From contig OX457060.1 in assembly GCA_949752795.1 (NCBI GenBank), forward strand, positions 3,587,454-3,651,453: a stretch of DNA of 64,000 nt. The letters are read 5' to 3'. Every line of letters begins with the position of its first letter. The stretch's first letter is position 1. Shown piece by piece: positions 1-11,745 of the stretch. The notes below the pieces were generated by a model, which was given only the letters and a program-made list of their open reading frames with translations, was not told the origin of the DNA and searched no databases. A program made the position numbers and the translations under genes. This DNA is from Hyperoodon ampullatus (lineage: Eukaryota; Chordata; Mammalia; Artiodactyla; Ziphiidae).

Positions 1-250
1 TTAAATTTGTCCATTCATTTATGCAACCAACATTTATTGCCAGTTATATGCCAGGCATTCAGAATACAAAAATGAATAATTCAACAGTTTCCAGCCCTCA
101 AAGAGTTCACAGTCTAGTTGCAGTGGCAGCTATGTAAATAGCTAATTTATAATTCAGAGTGGTAAGGATTTAGGGATGCACTTGATGCAAATCTAAAGTA
201 TCTTAGTAGATATTTCTGTTACACTATGGGTTAAACAAGCTTGTGTAGAC
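1..250 (-). repeat. L2 LINE 3' end, antisense
   Basis: The text 'ccaacatttattgccagttatatgccaggcattc' followed by 'ccctcaaagagttcacagtc' is the diverged reverse complement of the L2 3' end. The right boundary is approximate. Confidence 0.5.
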
Positions 251-800
251 ATTCCTGAAAAATAACTGCAATTATTCACAGCATTGTTTCTAAGAGAAAA
301 TGTGTTCTGCATTCCAAACAGTCAATTTAAAATTGAATTTTTGGAACACAGCCTCTTTGTCCCTGGGGGCTGTCTATGTGGCCATTATCTAAGATCCCTA
401 TTTGTCTTAGGACAATTTGTATCTCTTTACAATTCCCACCTGTTCCATATGGCCTATGGTACTACCTGAAGTTTGCTAGTCTCAGGGCCACCAACTTACT
501 CTACAGGGTTCAGCACTACATGAGTGAGACAGTTCTCTGGTCAAGCAAGTTGAGTCAAGAAGGTAGGACTAAAGGAGTCTCAGTCCTAAATTTGACTGTT
601 CAAAATTTTACTATTAGGGAAGGTAGTGAGAAAAGTTCATCAAGAGAGTGATGAGAGTTTGGAATCACTGCTATGTGAAATGAGAGCAGGAACTGCTTAG
701 GGACAGAAAAAGGGATTGCAAAAATGGTTTCCAAAAGGGTATACCTCTTGGATAAAATAGGATCTGTAAAGATACCTTAGTAGACACTCCTGGACAATAA
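251..800. other. Unassigned intergenic sequence
   Basis: I recognise no repeat family or gene here. The two overlapping open frames (61 and 91 codons, from 284 and 376) have no recognisable domain and look like chance. Confidence 0.5.
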
Positions 801-1164
801 AGGCTTAAAAAATGGTCTTTGAACCACAAAAGACCCCAATGAGCCAAAGAACTCTTGAGGAAGAAGAAAAAAGCAGGAGACATCACACTTCCTGATTTCA
901 AGCTGTACTATAAAGCTATAGTCATCAAAACAGTATGGCACTGGCATAAAAACAGACAAATAGACGAATGAAACAGAATTGAGAGCCAAGAAATAAACCT
1001 AAGCATATATGGTCAACTAATATTTGACAAGGGAGCCAAGAATACTCAGTAGAGAAAAGACAAGTCTCTTCAACAAATGGTGCTGAGATAACTGGATATT
1101 CACATGTGAAAGAATGAAATTGAACCCATATCTTACAACACTTAACAAAAATTAACTCAAAATG

Positions 1165-1508
1165 GGGCTTCCCTGGTGGCACAGTGGTTGAGAGTCTGCC
1201 TGCTAATGCAGGGGACACGGGTTCGAGCCCTGGTCTGGGAAGATCCCACATGCCGCAGAGCAACTGGGCCCATGAGCCACAGCTACTGAGCCTGCGCGTC
1301 TGGAGCCTGTGCTCCGTAACAAGAGAGGCCACGATAGTGAGAGGCCCACGCACCGCGATGAAGAGTGGCCCCCGGTTGCCACGACTAGAGAAAGCCCTCA
1401 CACAGAAACGAAGACCCAACACAGCAAAAATAAATAAATTAATAAACTCCTACTCCCAACATCTAAAAAAAAAAAGTAAAATCCTCACTGGAAGTAAACC
1501 TTTAAAAA
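1165..1508 (+). mobile_element. CHR-type SINE with extra 3' flank
   Basis: tRNA-derived SINE starting 'gggcttccctggtggcac', with a Pol III B-box-like 'ggttcgagccc'. It is bounded by an 18-bp target-site duplication, aaaaattaactcaaaatg, at 1147-1164 and 1509-1526. After the usual A/T-rich tail near 1445 there are about 60 further bases before a second A-run, which suggests a 3'-transduced flank. Confidence 0.9.
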
Positions 1509-1673
1509 AAAAATTAACTCAAAATGCATTAAAGACTTAAATGTAAGACCAGAAATCATGAAGCTCCTAGAAGAAAACATAGGAATAAAGCTCCTTGACA
1601 TGAGTCTTAGCAATGATTTTTTGGATATGACATTTAAGTCACATGCAACAAAATCAAAAATAAACAAGTGGGA

Positions 1674-1975
1674 GGACTTCCTTGGTGATCCAGTGGTTAA
1701 GAATCCACCCTCCAATGCAGGAGACACAGGTTCGATTCCTGGTCAGGGAACTAAGATCCCGCATGCCACGGGACAACTAAGCCCATGGGCCACAGCTACA
1801 GAGACCATGCCCTCTGGAGCCCATGCGCTCTGGAGCCCACGTGCCACAACTAGAGAGAAGCCCGCATGCTGCAACAAAGAGCCTGCGTGCGGCAATGAAA
1901 GATCCCGCCTAACACAACTAAGACCCAACTAAGCCAAAAGTAAATAAATAAATAAATATTAAAAATAATAAAAAT
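1674..1975 (+). mobile_element. CHR-type SINE
   Basis: Begins 'ggacttccttggtgatccagtggttaag' and ends in an (aaat)n tail. A 16-bp target-site duplication, aaataaacaagtggga, lies at 1658-1673 and 1976-1991. It is inserted in the L1 at 805-3345. Confidence 0.9.
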
Positions 1976-3238
1976 AAATAAACAAGTGGGATTATACCAA
2001 ACTAAAAAGCTACACAGAAGAAGAAACCATCATAAAGTGAAAAGACAACCTGTGGAATGGGAAAAAGTATTTGCAAACCATATATCTGATAAGGGGTTAA
2101 TATCCAAAATATAAAAGGAACTCATATAACACAATAGAAAAAAATCCAATTTAAAAATGGTCAAAGGACCTGAATAGATATTTCTCCAAAGAAGATATAC
2201 AGAAAGCCAAGAGGTACATGAAAAGATGCTCGACATCACTAGTCAGAGAAATGCAAATTGAAACCACAATGAGATATCACCTCACATCTGTTAGAATGGC
2301 CATCAACAAAAAGATGAGAGATAACAAATGCTGGTGTGTATGTGGGGAAAAAATGGAAACCCTGATGCACTGTTGGTGGAATTCTAAATTTGTACAACCA
2401 CTGTGGAAAACAATATGGAGGATCCTCAAAAAATTAAAATTAGAACTACCATATGATCCAGCAATCCCACTTCTGGGAATATATCCAAAGGAAATGAAAA
2501 CACTAGCTCAAAAAGATAACTGCACCCACACGTTCACTGCAGCTTTAATTACAATAGCCAAGACGTGGAAACAACCTAAGCGTCCATCCATGGATAAATG
2601 GATAAAGAAGTTGTGGCATATGTATACAATGCAATATTATTCAGCCATTAAAAAAATAAACAAGGAAATCCTACCATTTGTGACAACAAGGATAGACCCT
2701 GAAGGCATTATGCTAAGTGAAATAAGTCAGAGAGAGACAAATATTATATGATCTCATTTATATGTGGAATTTCTGAAAATAAAAACAAACAAACTCATAG
2801 AAAGAGGTCAGACTTGTGGTACTAGAGGCGATGGGTGATGGAAGGAAGTATTGGAGAAAGGTGGTCAAAAGGTACAAACTTTCAGTTATAAGATAAACAA
2901 GTACTAGGGATATAATGTACAACATGATGACTATAACGCTGATATGTGATAAACAAGAAAGTTACTAAGAGAGTAAACCCCAAGATTTTTCATCACAGGG
3001 AGAAAATATTTTCCTTTTTTTCTTTTCTTTATTTTCTTCTTATTGTATCTATATGTGAAGATGAATGATAGCTGAACCTATTGTAATCATTTTGTAATAT
3101 ATGTATATCAAACCATCATGCTGTATGCTTTAAACTTATACAGTCATATGGGTCAATTATTTCTCTATAAAACCGGAAAAGCATGGTATTTGCAACTCAG
3201 AGACAGACTACAAGCTAAGAATGAAGATTTCTAACCTG

Positions 3239-3268
3239 ATATATATATATATGTATATATATATATTT
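3239..3268. repeat. (AT)n microsatellite
   Basis: Short alternating AT run with one G, inside the L1 3'UTR. Confidence 0.8.
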
Positions 3269-3419
3269 TGCTGTACACCTGAAACTAACACAACATTGTA
3301 AATTAACTATATTTCAACTTTAAAAAATGGTTTAAAAAATATTTCTAACCTGAAGTTGAACAAACTAGACTTTGTGGGCCATGTTTTCCTTCTTGTTATT
3401 CCTGAGCTTTGGGAGGTAG

Positions 3420-3590
3420 CATGGAGTAGTGGAATTAGTGTGAACAAATCTTTATTCCAATACTTACTATGTAGATTTGGGGGAAATATTCAAGCTTTCT
3501 GAGCCTTAGTTTTCTCAACTGTAGAATGGGGATAAAAATACTTTCCTTGAAGGGTTACCATGGAGAGTCATATATTCATCAAATGTGTTT
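3420..3590 (+). repeat. MIR SINE, sense
   Basis: The order 'ggtagcatggagtagtgg', 'gagccttagttttctcaactgtagaatgggg' and 'ataaaaatac' follows the MIR consensus. Confidence 0.65.
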
Positions 3591-4081
3591 CTAACACAGG
3601 CACTATGGGTACACAGGTGAAAAAAACAGTCTACCAGCTAAGACAGAAATGAACATGCAGTTATAACACAATGAGACAAGTATTTCAATATGGTGCTGTA
3701 AAAATATGAGAAGGGACACCTAACCAGACCTCAAAGCTCAGGAAAATATAGAGGAAGTGACATACAAAATATGACCTGAAGGACAAGTAGGAGAAACAGG
3801 GGAAGGGCAGGAAGAGTCTCTAGGCAGAAGGAGAGAATGTAGTAAGGCCTAGAGGAAGAAGCTTGCATATTTGGGAAATTTCATGTAGTTGAGTAGGGCT
3901 AAAGCATATATATTATAAGAGGAAAAGTGATGAGATATGAAGGATTTTATGGACATTATAAGGGTCATCCTAAGAGTAATGGGACATCATAGAAAATAGA
4001 TTTTGGGGGGAGGTGCAAGATTAGAAGCTGAGAGACCAATTAAGAAGCCACTGCAGTATTTCACCAAAAGATGATCTTGCC

Positions 4082-4599
4082 CAGGGGTTGTCAATTACAG
4101 TCTGAAGGCCAAAGGCCTATTTTTGTATGGCCTACAAGTTAAGAATTATTTTACTCTTTTAAATTTTTTAAAATAATAATAATATTTTATGACACATGAA
4201 ATTTATATGAAATTCAAATTTCAGTGTCCATAAATACAGTCTTGTTGGAACACAGCCACACTCAATCATTTATGAATTGTCTAGAGTTTCTCTTGCACTG
4301 CTACAGGAGATTGGAGTAGTTGTGACCTGCAAAGCCTGAAATATTTACTAGCTGGCCTCTTTTTTGGGAGGGAGGGGGGCTGCACTGGGTCTTAACTGTG
4401 GCATACAAGATCTTTTAGTTGCAGCATGCGGACTTAGTTGCAGCATGTGAACTCTTAGTTGCAGCATGCATGTGGGATCTAGTTTCCCAACCAGGGATTG
4501 AACCTGGTCCCCCCTGCATTGGGAGTGCGGAGTCTTACTCACTGGGCCACCAAGGAAGTTCCTAGCTGGCCTCTTACTTTAAAAATGTACTGACGCTTG
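4082..4599 (+). mobile_element. Non-autonomous hAT DNA transposon (Charlie-like)
   Basis: It starts 'caggggttgtc' and contains the known core 'ttggaacacagccaca...gcaaagcctgaaatatttact'. It ends in a degraded terminal repeat ('tgtactgacgcttg'). Flanking octamers atcttgcc (4074-4081) and atcttggg (4600-4607) fit a diverged 8-bp hAT target-site duplication. A SINE is inserted inside it. I cannot name the subfamily, and the strand is by convention. Confidence 0.65.
4362..4561 (-). mobile_element. CHR-type SINE (older form), antisense
   Basis: Reverse-orientation SINE ending 'tgggccaccaaggaagttc'. A 14-bp target-site duplication, ctagctggcctctt, lies at 4348-4361 and 4562-4575. It lies inside the hAT element. 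Confidence 0.85.
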
Positions 4600-4740
4600 A
4601 TCTTGGGCATTAAGCTAAGGTGGTGTCAGTGAGAGATGAGAGATATTAGGAGACTGAATCAAAAGGAGTTGGTGAATGGTGGAATGTGAGAATGAGAAAC
4701 AGTCACAGGTGATGTCCAAGTTCTCTTATTTTGCCAACCA

Positions 4741-4975
4741 TAATAACAAACACTTACATGGCCTTACCATGCGCCGGGCAATGATCTAAGTCATTTAAGT
4801 ATATTAACTCATTAATCCGTTCAACAACCCTATGAAGTGTTATTTTTATCATCCCCATTTCACATACGAGGAAGCTGAGGCACAGAGGTCCAGTCATTTG
4901 TTCAAGGTCACACAGTTAATGTGAGGTGAGAATTGAATCCAGGCTGTCTGGTTCCCCAGTCTCTACTCTTAAGAT
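4741..4975 (-). repeat. MIR SINE, antisense
   Basis: The run 'atcatccccatttcacatacgaggaagctgaggcacagag...ttcaaggtcacacag...gaattgaatccaggctgtctgg' is a well-preserved reverse-complement MIR. Confidence 0.85.
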
Positions 4976-5350
4976 TATTCTATAAGTTCAGAATAGGGAA
5001 CTCATCAGGAAAAATGGGTTTGGAGGGAAATGATGAATGCAGGTTTTAGACATATGCAGTTTAAAGTGGCTGTGGAACTTCCAAATTAAATGTCCTATAG
5101 GCAGTTGGATAAATGAATCTGGTGCTCTAGGTGTAGGAAGGAAGGATCTGGGTTGTAGATGTAGACTTGGGAGTCAGATGGCAAGAGCAATTATGGGATA
5201 GATAGAGATTACCCAGGGGAAGTAAGAAGAGAAAAGGGCTAAGAATGAAACCCTGAGGACCACCAATATTTAAACAAAGAGTAGAGAAGAGCATCCCACA
5301 AAAAAAGACTGAGAAGGAGTAGTTATAGAGATAAGCAGCAAACTGGAAAG

Positions 5351-8340
5351 ATTTTTCATTTTTAGTCAGGTGGTGTATGTAAGTACTAGCATAACAACCA
5401 GCATACAGTAGGCATCACAAATGGTAGCTCCTTTTACTATTGAAGTCTTATCTGAAAGTTCTAGCTCTTTCTTAGCCACAGTATGGGGCTGTTCCAAACC
5501 TTTTCCACATTCTCATGTCTTTGAACTCCCATCCCTCCTTGCCTTCCAATTCTTAGCAGCGGACCTTACGTCTACTTTAAGGAGAAAATCAAGATCTCCT
5601 TCTTCTCTACATCAAAATATTCCATAATTCCCCATCATTCATTCTTCCCTTCTCTTTCTGGCTTCCTCCAGGACTTTGCTCCATGGTATTCCCAAGTTTT
5701 GCTTCTTCAGCCCTCCATCTCTCATTGCTATATTTCTCAGTTCTATCTAGCTATGCCATATGCTTCTTTCAGACCATCTTCTCTCTCTTCATTTAATCTG
5801 TCAAACTTTTGGTAGAATTCAACCTTATTTCAATTTTTTCATTAACCATTAATTTTTTCATCTCTTGAAATCAGATTTATGCCCCCACCATTCTAATGAA
5901 GCTATATTCACAGAGGGCCCCTACTGTTTGACTTATCGATTGTCCAATCACTACTTTCAACAATGCTATATTAAATTGTCCTTTCTTGTCCTTGTATTAC
6001 ATCTTAAGTAGAGCCCATAACTTTCTGGTTAATAAAGTCCAGTCTAGTTTAGAACTTTGAATCAAGAGTAGGTTTGACTGAAATCACAGAAAACCTAAAA
6101 TAACTATGGTTAAACAACATAGAAATTTATTTCTTTCATGTTTAAAAACAGTCCAGAGGTAGGCCATGCACAGTTGACATGGTAGTTCCACTGTCATCCG
6201 AGACTCAGGCTCTGTCTTTATACCCTACCATGCAAATACATCTACCCTCAAGATTATCTTATAGTCCAAGATGCCTAATGAAGCTTCAGCCTTTCAGAAA
6301 ACAGTAAGGAGGAAGGGAAAACAAAAGGGCCCACTTCCCAGCTGAGTCAGAGCCTTTTAAGCAGTCTCCAATTTTAAGCAGCCTGCATAACATTTCTCTT
6401 ATGTTTCTTTGGCCATAACTTAGTCGCTTTGCCATGCCCAGTTGGAAGGGAGTCTGGAAATAGTCTTTTATTAGGTGCATGAACTTGCCAAGTAAAATGG
6501 AAGTTCTACTATCAGGGAAGAAGGAGAGAATAGACTTTGGATGGCAGCTAGCAGTTTCTGCAACAAACTATAATCTCAAAATGTTTTAAAATCTTATCTC
6601 TTCCTCTCCCTTCACTCTTCAAGATCTAGCTCCTCTTGGTGTGTAGGTACAAATAGGAGAGAAAGAGGGACAGGGAAGTAGCACCCTTAAACCCAGACTA
6701 GCAAGGGCAACTCTGGGGAAACCTCTCCTCCTGTCAGGTAGAGGGGTCCACAGAGCCAAGGAGATTTGCCCAAGAGTCTAAGAAATGGCCAAGGGACAGC
6801 AGTTGGTAATAGAGATTTGATGTTTGGATTGAGGTAAGCATGTTAGGAACCTTGAAGAATGAGGAAGAGCCAAGGTAAAAAGAGAAGGGAGGTGGGCCAG
6901 GAGCCATATTTGGGAGACCAACTCTACCTGTGCTGCCACATTCTGGTGTGAAATGCCAAGGACTTCAAAAATTCTAAATTGTAACCTGGCACTCCATGCT
7001 GTTTGAAAATATATTTGTCAAAGTAGGAAGATGAAACATATTTTATTTAAAAGTTTTTTGTTAGTTTGATTTATAACTTATAAATATTTAGACATATGGT
7101 ATGTAAGCTGCCATTTGTACTCTTGTCCTGGGCCCTGCTAATGGTTGGGGTGGGTCTGGACAAGGGTCTGCCCAACTGGGAAGGATCGAAGTTCTTACCT
7201 TGGTGGTTGCCACTACTTCTCTGGCTAACATTAACTGGCAACTGATGTTCTGAGTGGCGGGCATCCAAGTTCAAGTTCTCTCTTGGGTATGTGTTTGTAT
7301 TTCTCTAGGACTACTTCTGGGTGTCCACTCACATGCGCCCAGATATTCATGGGAGAATATCTCTGGGTTGGCCACTTCCAGGACCTCTTTGGTTCACACT
7401 CCCAGCACTCTATCCCATAGTCTCCTACTGCCAGCATCCCCTGGCCTGGTGATAGCTTCCTGAAGTGGGGTACAGCCAAAATGGTTCAATCGTGGCTACT
7501 TTCCTCAGGACCCATCTAACAGGAATTACTCATTCTTGCTATGAAAAATGGTGGGAGTTCAGACTACTCCATAGCCTACCTCCAATGCCCATTTGACATC
7601 TCTCTTCTGTTCCTTTCCCTTTGCTTACATCGTCTCCTACTCAAGAATACATTCAACCAGGAAATCAGCTTCCCTTTCCCACATACCCTGACTCCAATCT
7701 CACCTGGTGGTGAGAATAGAGGAAAAGCATGTTTCCCTGGGAGGGGAACAAAAAGCCTCTTGCCATAAACACACAACCACAAGACTAGACTCTGATCTCC
7801 TATTTCTTCTCTCTTTTCCTATGAACTGGGAAGAGAGAGAAGGTTGGGGTGGTGTCTGGTAGTAGCAGGGCTGGTTTTGTTGCCTCAATCCTGAGGAAAA
7901 TGGCTGCAACATTTGAGGTCCTGTGCTTCATTATCCTCAGCTATGGGCCCTCAGTCCCACTTCTGGAACAAAGGAAAGGTACACTTCAACGATATCAATC
8001 TACTTTAATAAATGTTAACCCTTCTTTTCCTTGACCTCTCTGAAAAAGTTTTTTTTTATCATTCATTACATCTTTCTGCTGAAAACATTCTTTCTCCATT
8101 GTTGCGCAATTTTGCACTGTCTGAGTGTTCCTATGTCTGTGTATTCTCTTTTTCACTAATGGATTATTTCCTCCTATTTCAGTTTGACATTTAAGATACC
8201 CTTAAATTGAAATCAGCTATTTACATCTCTCACTTATCAGACCATAAGTTTTTTCAGGGCCTGAAGTATTAGTTCATTTATTTTTGAATGGACACATGAG
8301 TGGTTGAATGAATGAATTCAGGCCACAGTTGTTAGCTCTT
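5351..8340. other. Largely unassigned intergenic sequence
   Basis: No gene and no confident repeat over about 3 kb. The short open frames (for example 7231-7479 minus and 7541-7768 plus) overlap on both strands and carry no recognisable domain. The stretch 6100-6240 has a repeat-like look that I could not name. Confidence 0.45.
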
Positions 8341-8650
8341 CTTATTTCATATCCCCACTCGGGCAACTCATCCTCTCTAATGGATTAAGCGACCCCTCCT
8401 TCTTGAATAATTGTTGTATCTGTATCTCTACTTCGACATCTCTTCGAGCTTCAGATTCACATCTCTAGCTTCTTGCTTTCTTCTTCACCTAGATGTGCTA
8501 TAGTCACCTTAATATGTATATATCCAAAACTGAATACATCATCTCCCCAGTATTCAGGTCTCGCATTGCCCTTCTCTATTCTTTCATTATGCCATTATTC
8601 TCTCTTTCTCTAAAGCTTATAACCTTGGAGTTACCACTCCCCCCAGCAAG
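8341..8650 (+). repeat. L2 LINE fragment, sense
   Basis: The order 'cttcagattcacatctctagcttcttgctttc...ccaaaactgaatacatcatctccccag...ataaccttggagttaccactcc' follows part of the L2 reverse-transcriptase region in sense orientation. It is strongly diverged. Confidence 0.5.
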
Positions 8651-8669
8651 TCTTATCAACCCTTTTTCT

Positions 8670-8985
8670 TAAAAACAATAACAAACCAGCTTACCACGAT
8701 TATTATGATTCTATTTTTATGGGGTACTTAGAATAGCCAAACTCATAAAAACCAAAAATATAATGGTGGTTGCCAGGGCCTGAAAGAGGGATAATGGAGC
8801 GTTATTATATTTAATGGGCATAGAGTTTCAGTTTTACAAGATGAAAAGAGTTATGAAGATGGATGGTGGTGATGGTTGCACAACAATGTGAATATATTTA
8901 ATACCACTGAACTGTACACTTAAAAATGGTTAAGCTGGTAAATGTTATGTGTGTTTTACCACGATAAAAAAGTTAAAAGCAACGA
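8670..8985 (+). mobile_element. Old L1 3'UTR, sense
   Basis: Contains 'atggtggttgccagggcctg', 'ggatggtggtgatggttgcacaacaatgtgaat' and 'ccactgaactgtacacttaaaaatggttaa', a conserved old-L1 3' end. Confidence 0.8.
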
Positions 8986-9032
8986 TAACAAACTCCCTTA
9001 TTACAGATGTTATACATCTTCAAACAATTTAT

Positions 9033-9447
9033 TATTTTTTAAAATTTAAAAAAAATTTATTTTACTTGGCTGTGTTGGGTCTTCATTGCTGTGTGCGGGA
9101 TTTCTCTAGTTGCAGCGAGTGAGAGCTACTCTTTGTTGCGGTGCGTGGGCTTCTCATTGTGGTGGCTTCTCTTGTGGAACACAGGCTCTAGACATGCCGG
9201 CTTCAGTAGTTGCAGCATGCGGGCTCAGTTGTTGTGGCACACGGGCTCTAGGCACGTGGGCTTCAGTAGTTGCAGCATGTAGACTCAGTAGTTGTGGCTC
9301 ACAGGCTCTAGAGTGCAGGCTCAGTAGTGGTGGCGCATGGGCTTAGTCGCTCCGCAGCATGTGGAATCTTCCCCGATCAGGGATCAAAGCCGTGTCTCCC
9401 GCATTGGCAGACGGATTCTTAACCACTGCACCACCAGGGAAGTCTTG
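9033..9447 (-). mobile_element. CHR-type SINE, long form, antisense
   Basis: Runs from a T-rich tail through 'tggctgtgttgggtcttcattgctgtg' to 'accaccagggaagtctt'. A 12-bp target-site duplication, caaacaatttat, lies at 9021-9032 and 9448-9459. Confidence 0.9.
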
Positions 9448-9459
9448 CAAACAATTTAT

Positions 9460-9990
9460 AAATGCAAACAAAAAAGACCACCTGTAAATCCACCTGTTAA
9501 CGATTTGCATGTCTTTACAGCCTCTATATGTACACAAATACATATATATTTTCCACAAAAATGAGATCATGAATGCAATTCTATTTTGGAAACTGTTTTT
9601 GGAACCTATTTTTTTCACTTGACAGTATGCCATAAGCTTTTTCCCATTTTGTGAAATTTTCTTCTACAGCAGTGTTTCTCAAATTATGGTCCCTGGCAGC
9701 ATCAGCATCACCTAAGGACTTGTAGATGTAAATTCTCACACACTACCCCATGCTTACTGAATCAGTAACTCTGGGGATGAGCCCAGCAGGCTGTATTTTG
9801 ACAAGCCCTCCAGGTAATTCTAATGTACACAGAAGTGTGAGAGCCACTGTTCTACAATATGACTTTTTAACAGCTCATGATATTCCATTGAATAGTAATA
9901 CTGCAATCTACTTAAGTATCCTGCTATTGTTGGACATTGAGGTTATTAATTTTTCACTATTTAAATAACACTCAGTGAATGTTGCTGCAA
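9460..9990 (-). repeat. Old L1 fragment, antisense, split by a hAT element
   Basis: The pieces 'gagatcatgaatgcaattctattttgg' and 'cagctcatgatattccattgaatag...ctattgttggacattgaggtt' are antisense old-L1 text. They flank the MER5-like element at 9670-9849. Confidence 0.55.
9670..9849 (+). mobile_element. MER5-like hAT transposon
   Basis: Begins 'cagtgtttctcaaattatgg' and ends 'gtgagagccactg', so the ends are inverted repeats. Flanking octamers ttctacag (9662-9669) and ttctacaa (9850-9857) form an 8-bp hAT target-site duplication with one mismatch. Confidence 0.85.
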
Positions 9991-10255
9991 GTAAACTTTG
10001 AAGACATCCTTGGGAGGGAAATAAACTGCTATTTTATTTAGGCCATTGTATCTAGGGGTCCTTTTATACAGCATCTTAGCCTTTGCCCTAGTGTAACTTC
10101 TTTACTTCAAACTTACAGTTGACTTCTAGCCAGACCCTCTAATGTAAGCCTCCTAGACCTATAATTTATCTTACTTAGTATTGACTTATTAAGCTATTTA
10201 AGTCTCTAATTTGCACAAATCTCACCACCCTCCTCTGCTCAAGAACTACTACTGT
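9991..10255. other. Unassigned intergenic sequence
   Basis: No gene or recognisable repeat seen. Confidence 0.4.
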
Positions 10256-11460
10256 TTATTCATTCATGCATTCATTATTTAAGGTACTGTGTTAAATATA
10301 TTTCAGTCACTGTCCTAAGTGATATTAGAAAAATAACATGGACACAGTCCTTACCCTCATGTACCTTTATAGTATTGTTGGAGACTTTGACAAAACGGAC
10401 ATTAATCAAACATTCACACAAATAAATATAAAATGACAACTTTGATAATTACAAATAAAAGGAGAGGATACAAGAGACATATAACAGAAGCATTTGATTT
10501 AAAGAAGTCAGGGAAGGCTTCTTTAAGGAAGTGTCAAACTGAAATTTAAGGATGAGTAGACCTTAAGTACTGAAAAGGGAAGAGATGAACCTTCTACCCA
10601 GTGAAGGCAAAGACCCTGCAGAAGAGAAGCATGGTGATTTTGAGGAGTTGACAGAAGACCAGTTTGACTGGAGCAGAGAGATGGGGGGATGGTACTAGAT
10701 GAATCATAGAGATTGGTAGGATCTAGGCCGTGCAGGGTCTTAGAGACAATGTTAAGAATGTTTGTCGGGACTTCCCTGGTGGTCCAGTGGTTAAGAATCT
10801 GCCTTCCAATGAAGGGGACACAGGTTTGATCCCTGGTCAGGGAACTAAGATCCCACATGCCGTGGGGCAACTAAGCCCATGTGCCACAACTACTGAGCCC
10901 ACACACCACAACTAGAGAGCCGCGTGCCACAACTACAGAGGCCATGCACTCTGGAGTCCACGCACCACAGCTAGAGAAAAGCCTGCATACCACAACTAGA
11001 GAGAAGCCCGCACACTGCAACAAAAAATCCTGCGTGCCACAACTAAGACCCAATGCAGCCATAAATAAATAAGTAAATAAATAAATAAATATTTTAAAAA
11101 AGAATGTTTTTCTTTATCATATGAACATTGAGAATCCATTGAAGAGTTTAGGTTTGAGAACGGCATAATCATGAAATAGTTGCTTAGATGGATTAACTAA
11201 CTAACTAACTAGCTAATTCTACCCTTAGACTTTTGCTCTTCCCAATTTATATTCTCCTCTGGGCAAACCACCCAATTTCAAGTCATAAGTAACTGCACAA
11301 GGGAGACTGAGAATGAGTGACCAATGATACAGGAGAAAAACTAGGAGTATGTGATGTCAAAGAAGCCAAGAGAATTTTTCATGAAGGAGGAAGTGAAAAA
11401 GAAGAGAGTGATCATTAGTATTTAAGGCTACTGAGAAGGTGGGTAAAATGTAGATTTAAT
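10256..11460 (-). repeat. L2 LINE, antisense, split by a SINE
   Basis: Antisense L2 3' end ('cattcatgcattcattatttaag...cactgtcctaagtgatat') continues with 'agggaaggcttctttaaggaagtgtcaaactgaaatttaaggatgag' and 'tgcagggtcttagagacaatgttaag'. After the SINE it resumes with 'gagaatccattgaagagttta'. Confidence 0.6.
10764..11099 (+). mobile_element. CHR-type SINE
   Basis: Contains 'gggacttccctggtggtccagtggttaag...gatccctggtcagggaactaagatcccacatgcc'. The target-site duplication aagaatgttt lies at 10754-10763 and 11100-11109, and the tail is (aaat)n. Confidence 0.9.
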
Positions 11461-11464
11461 ATGT

Positions 11465-11745
11465 CCATCACTTCCCAATGACAATAAGATAGAGTCTGAA
11501 TTTCTTACCTTGGTATTCAAGGCCCACAACAATTTTATTTTTACATACACTTCCATCATTTTTCCCATGACATCGCTAAAATGAGCCTTTTAGACATGGT
11601 GTCTTCTGATAAAGTGCCCCATTTATTTTTATCTAGAACACTCTGCCTACCAATCACCATTGGATGTGTCTTCTGCCCACTGCTACTTATCTAATTACTA
11701 CCTATTTTCTAGGCCCTGACCCTATTTCACCTCCTCTACGAAGAT
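11465..11745 (+). repeat. L2 LINE 3' region, sense (probable)
   Basis: 'gagtctgaatttcttaccttggtattcaaggcccacaa' resembles the sense L2 3' region. It is diverged, with approximate ends. Confidence 0.45.

Larger units (their letters stand above)
805..3345 (+). mobile_element. L1 LINE, 3' part of ORF2 plus 3'UTR, sense
   Basis: The sequence matches the end of mammalian L1 ORF2. The open stretch 2218-2751 encodes the C-terminal ORF2 region, including a segment like '[12 protein letters not shown]' and 'MQYYSAIKK'. It then runs into an L1 3'UTR that ends with the cetartiodactyl-type 'cacctgaaactaacacaacattg'. ORF2 has stops and is interrupted by two SINEs (1165-1508 and 1674-1975). It is a 5'-truncated dead copy. 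Confidence 0.85.
3600..5350 (-). repeat. L2 LINE, antisense, with nested insertions
   Basis: Antisense L2 phrases appear in consensus order: 'gacctgaaggacaagtaggag', 'aatgggacatcat', 'taagaagccactgcagtatt', 'gtcctataggcagttggata', 'gaaaccctgaggaccaccaatattt', 'gactgagaaggagtagttatagag'. The copy is split by a hAT element (4082-4599) and a MIR (4741-4975). Boundaries are approximate. Confidence 0.6.

Noticed and set aside
1165..1508. tRNA gene, from the A- and B-box-like sequence
   Set aside because: The boxes belong to a tRNA-derived SINE with a poly(A) tail and target-site duplication. No cloverleaf with anticodon arm is preserved.
2218..2751. 177-codon + strand frame as a host gene
   Set aside because: Its product is the C-terminal region of L1 ORF2, continuous with L1 sequence on each side.
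9091..9346. Repeated-unit frames suggesting a tandem-repeat protein or CRISPR-like array
   Set aside because: The repeated 'tagttgtggc...gggctc' units are the internal repeats of the long-form SINE. Spacers are not unique and no cas genes exist.
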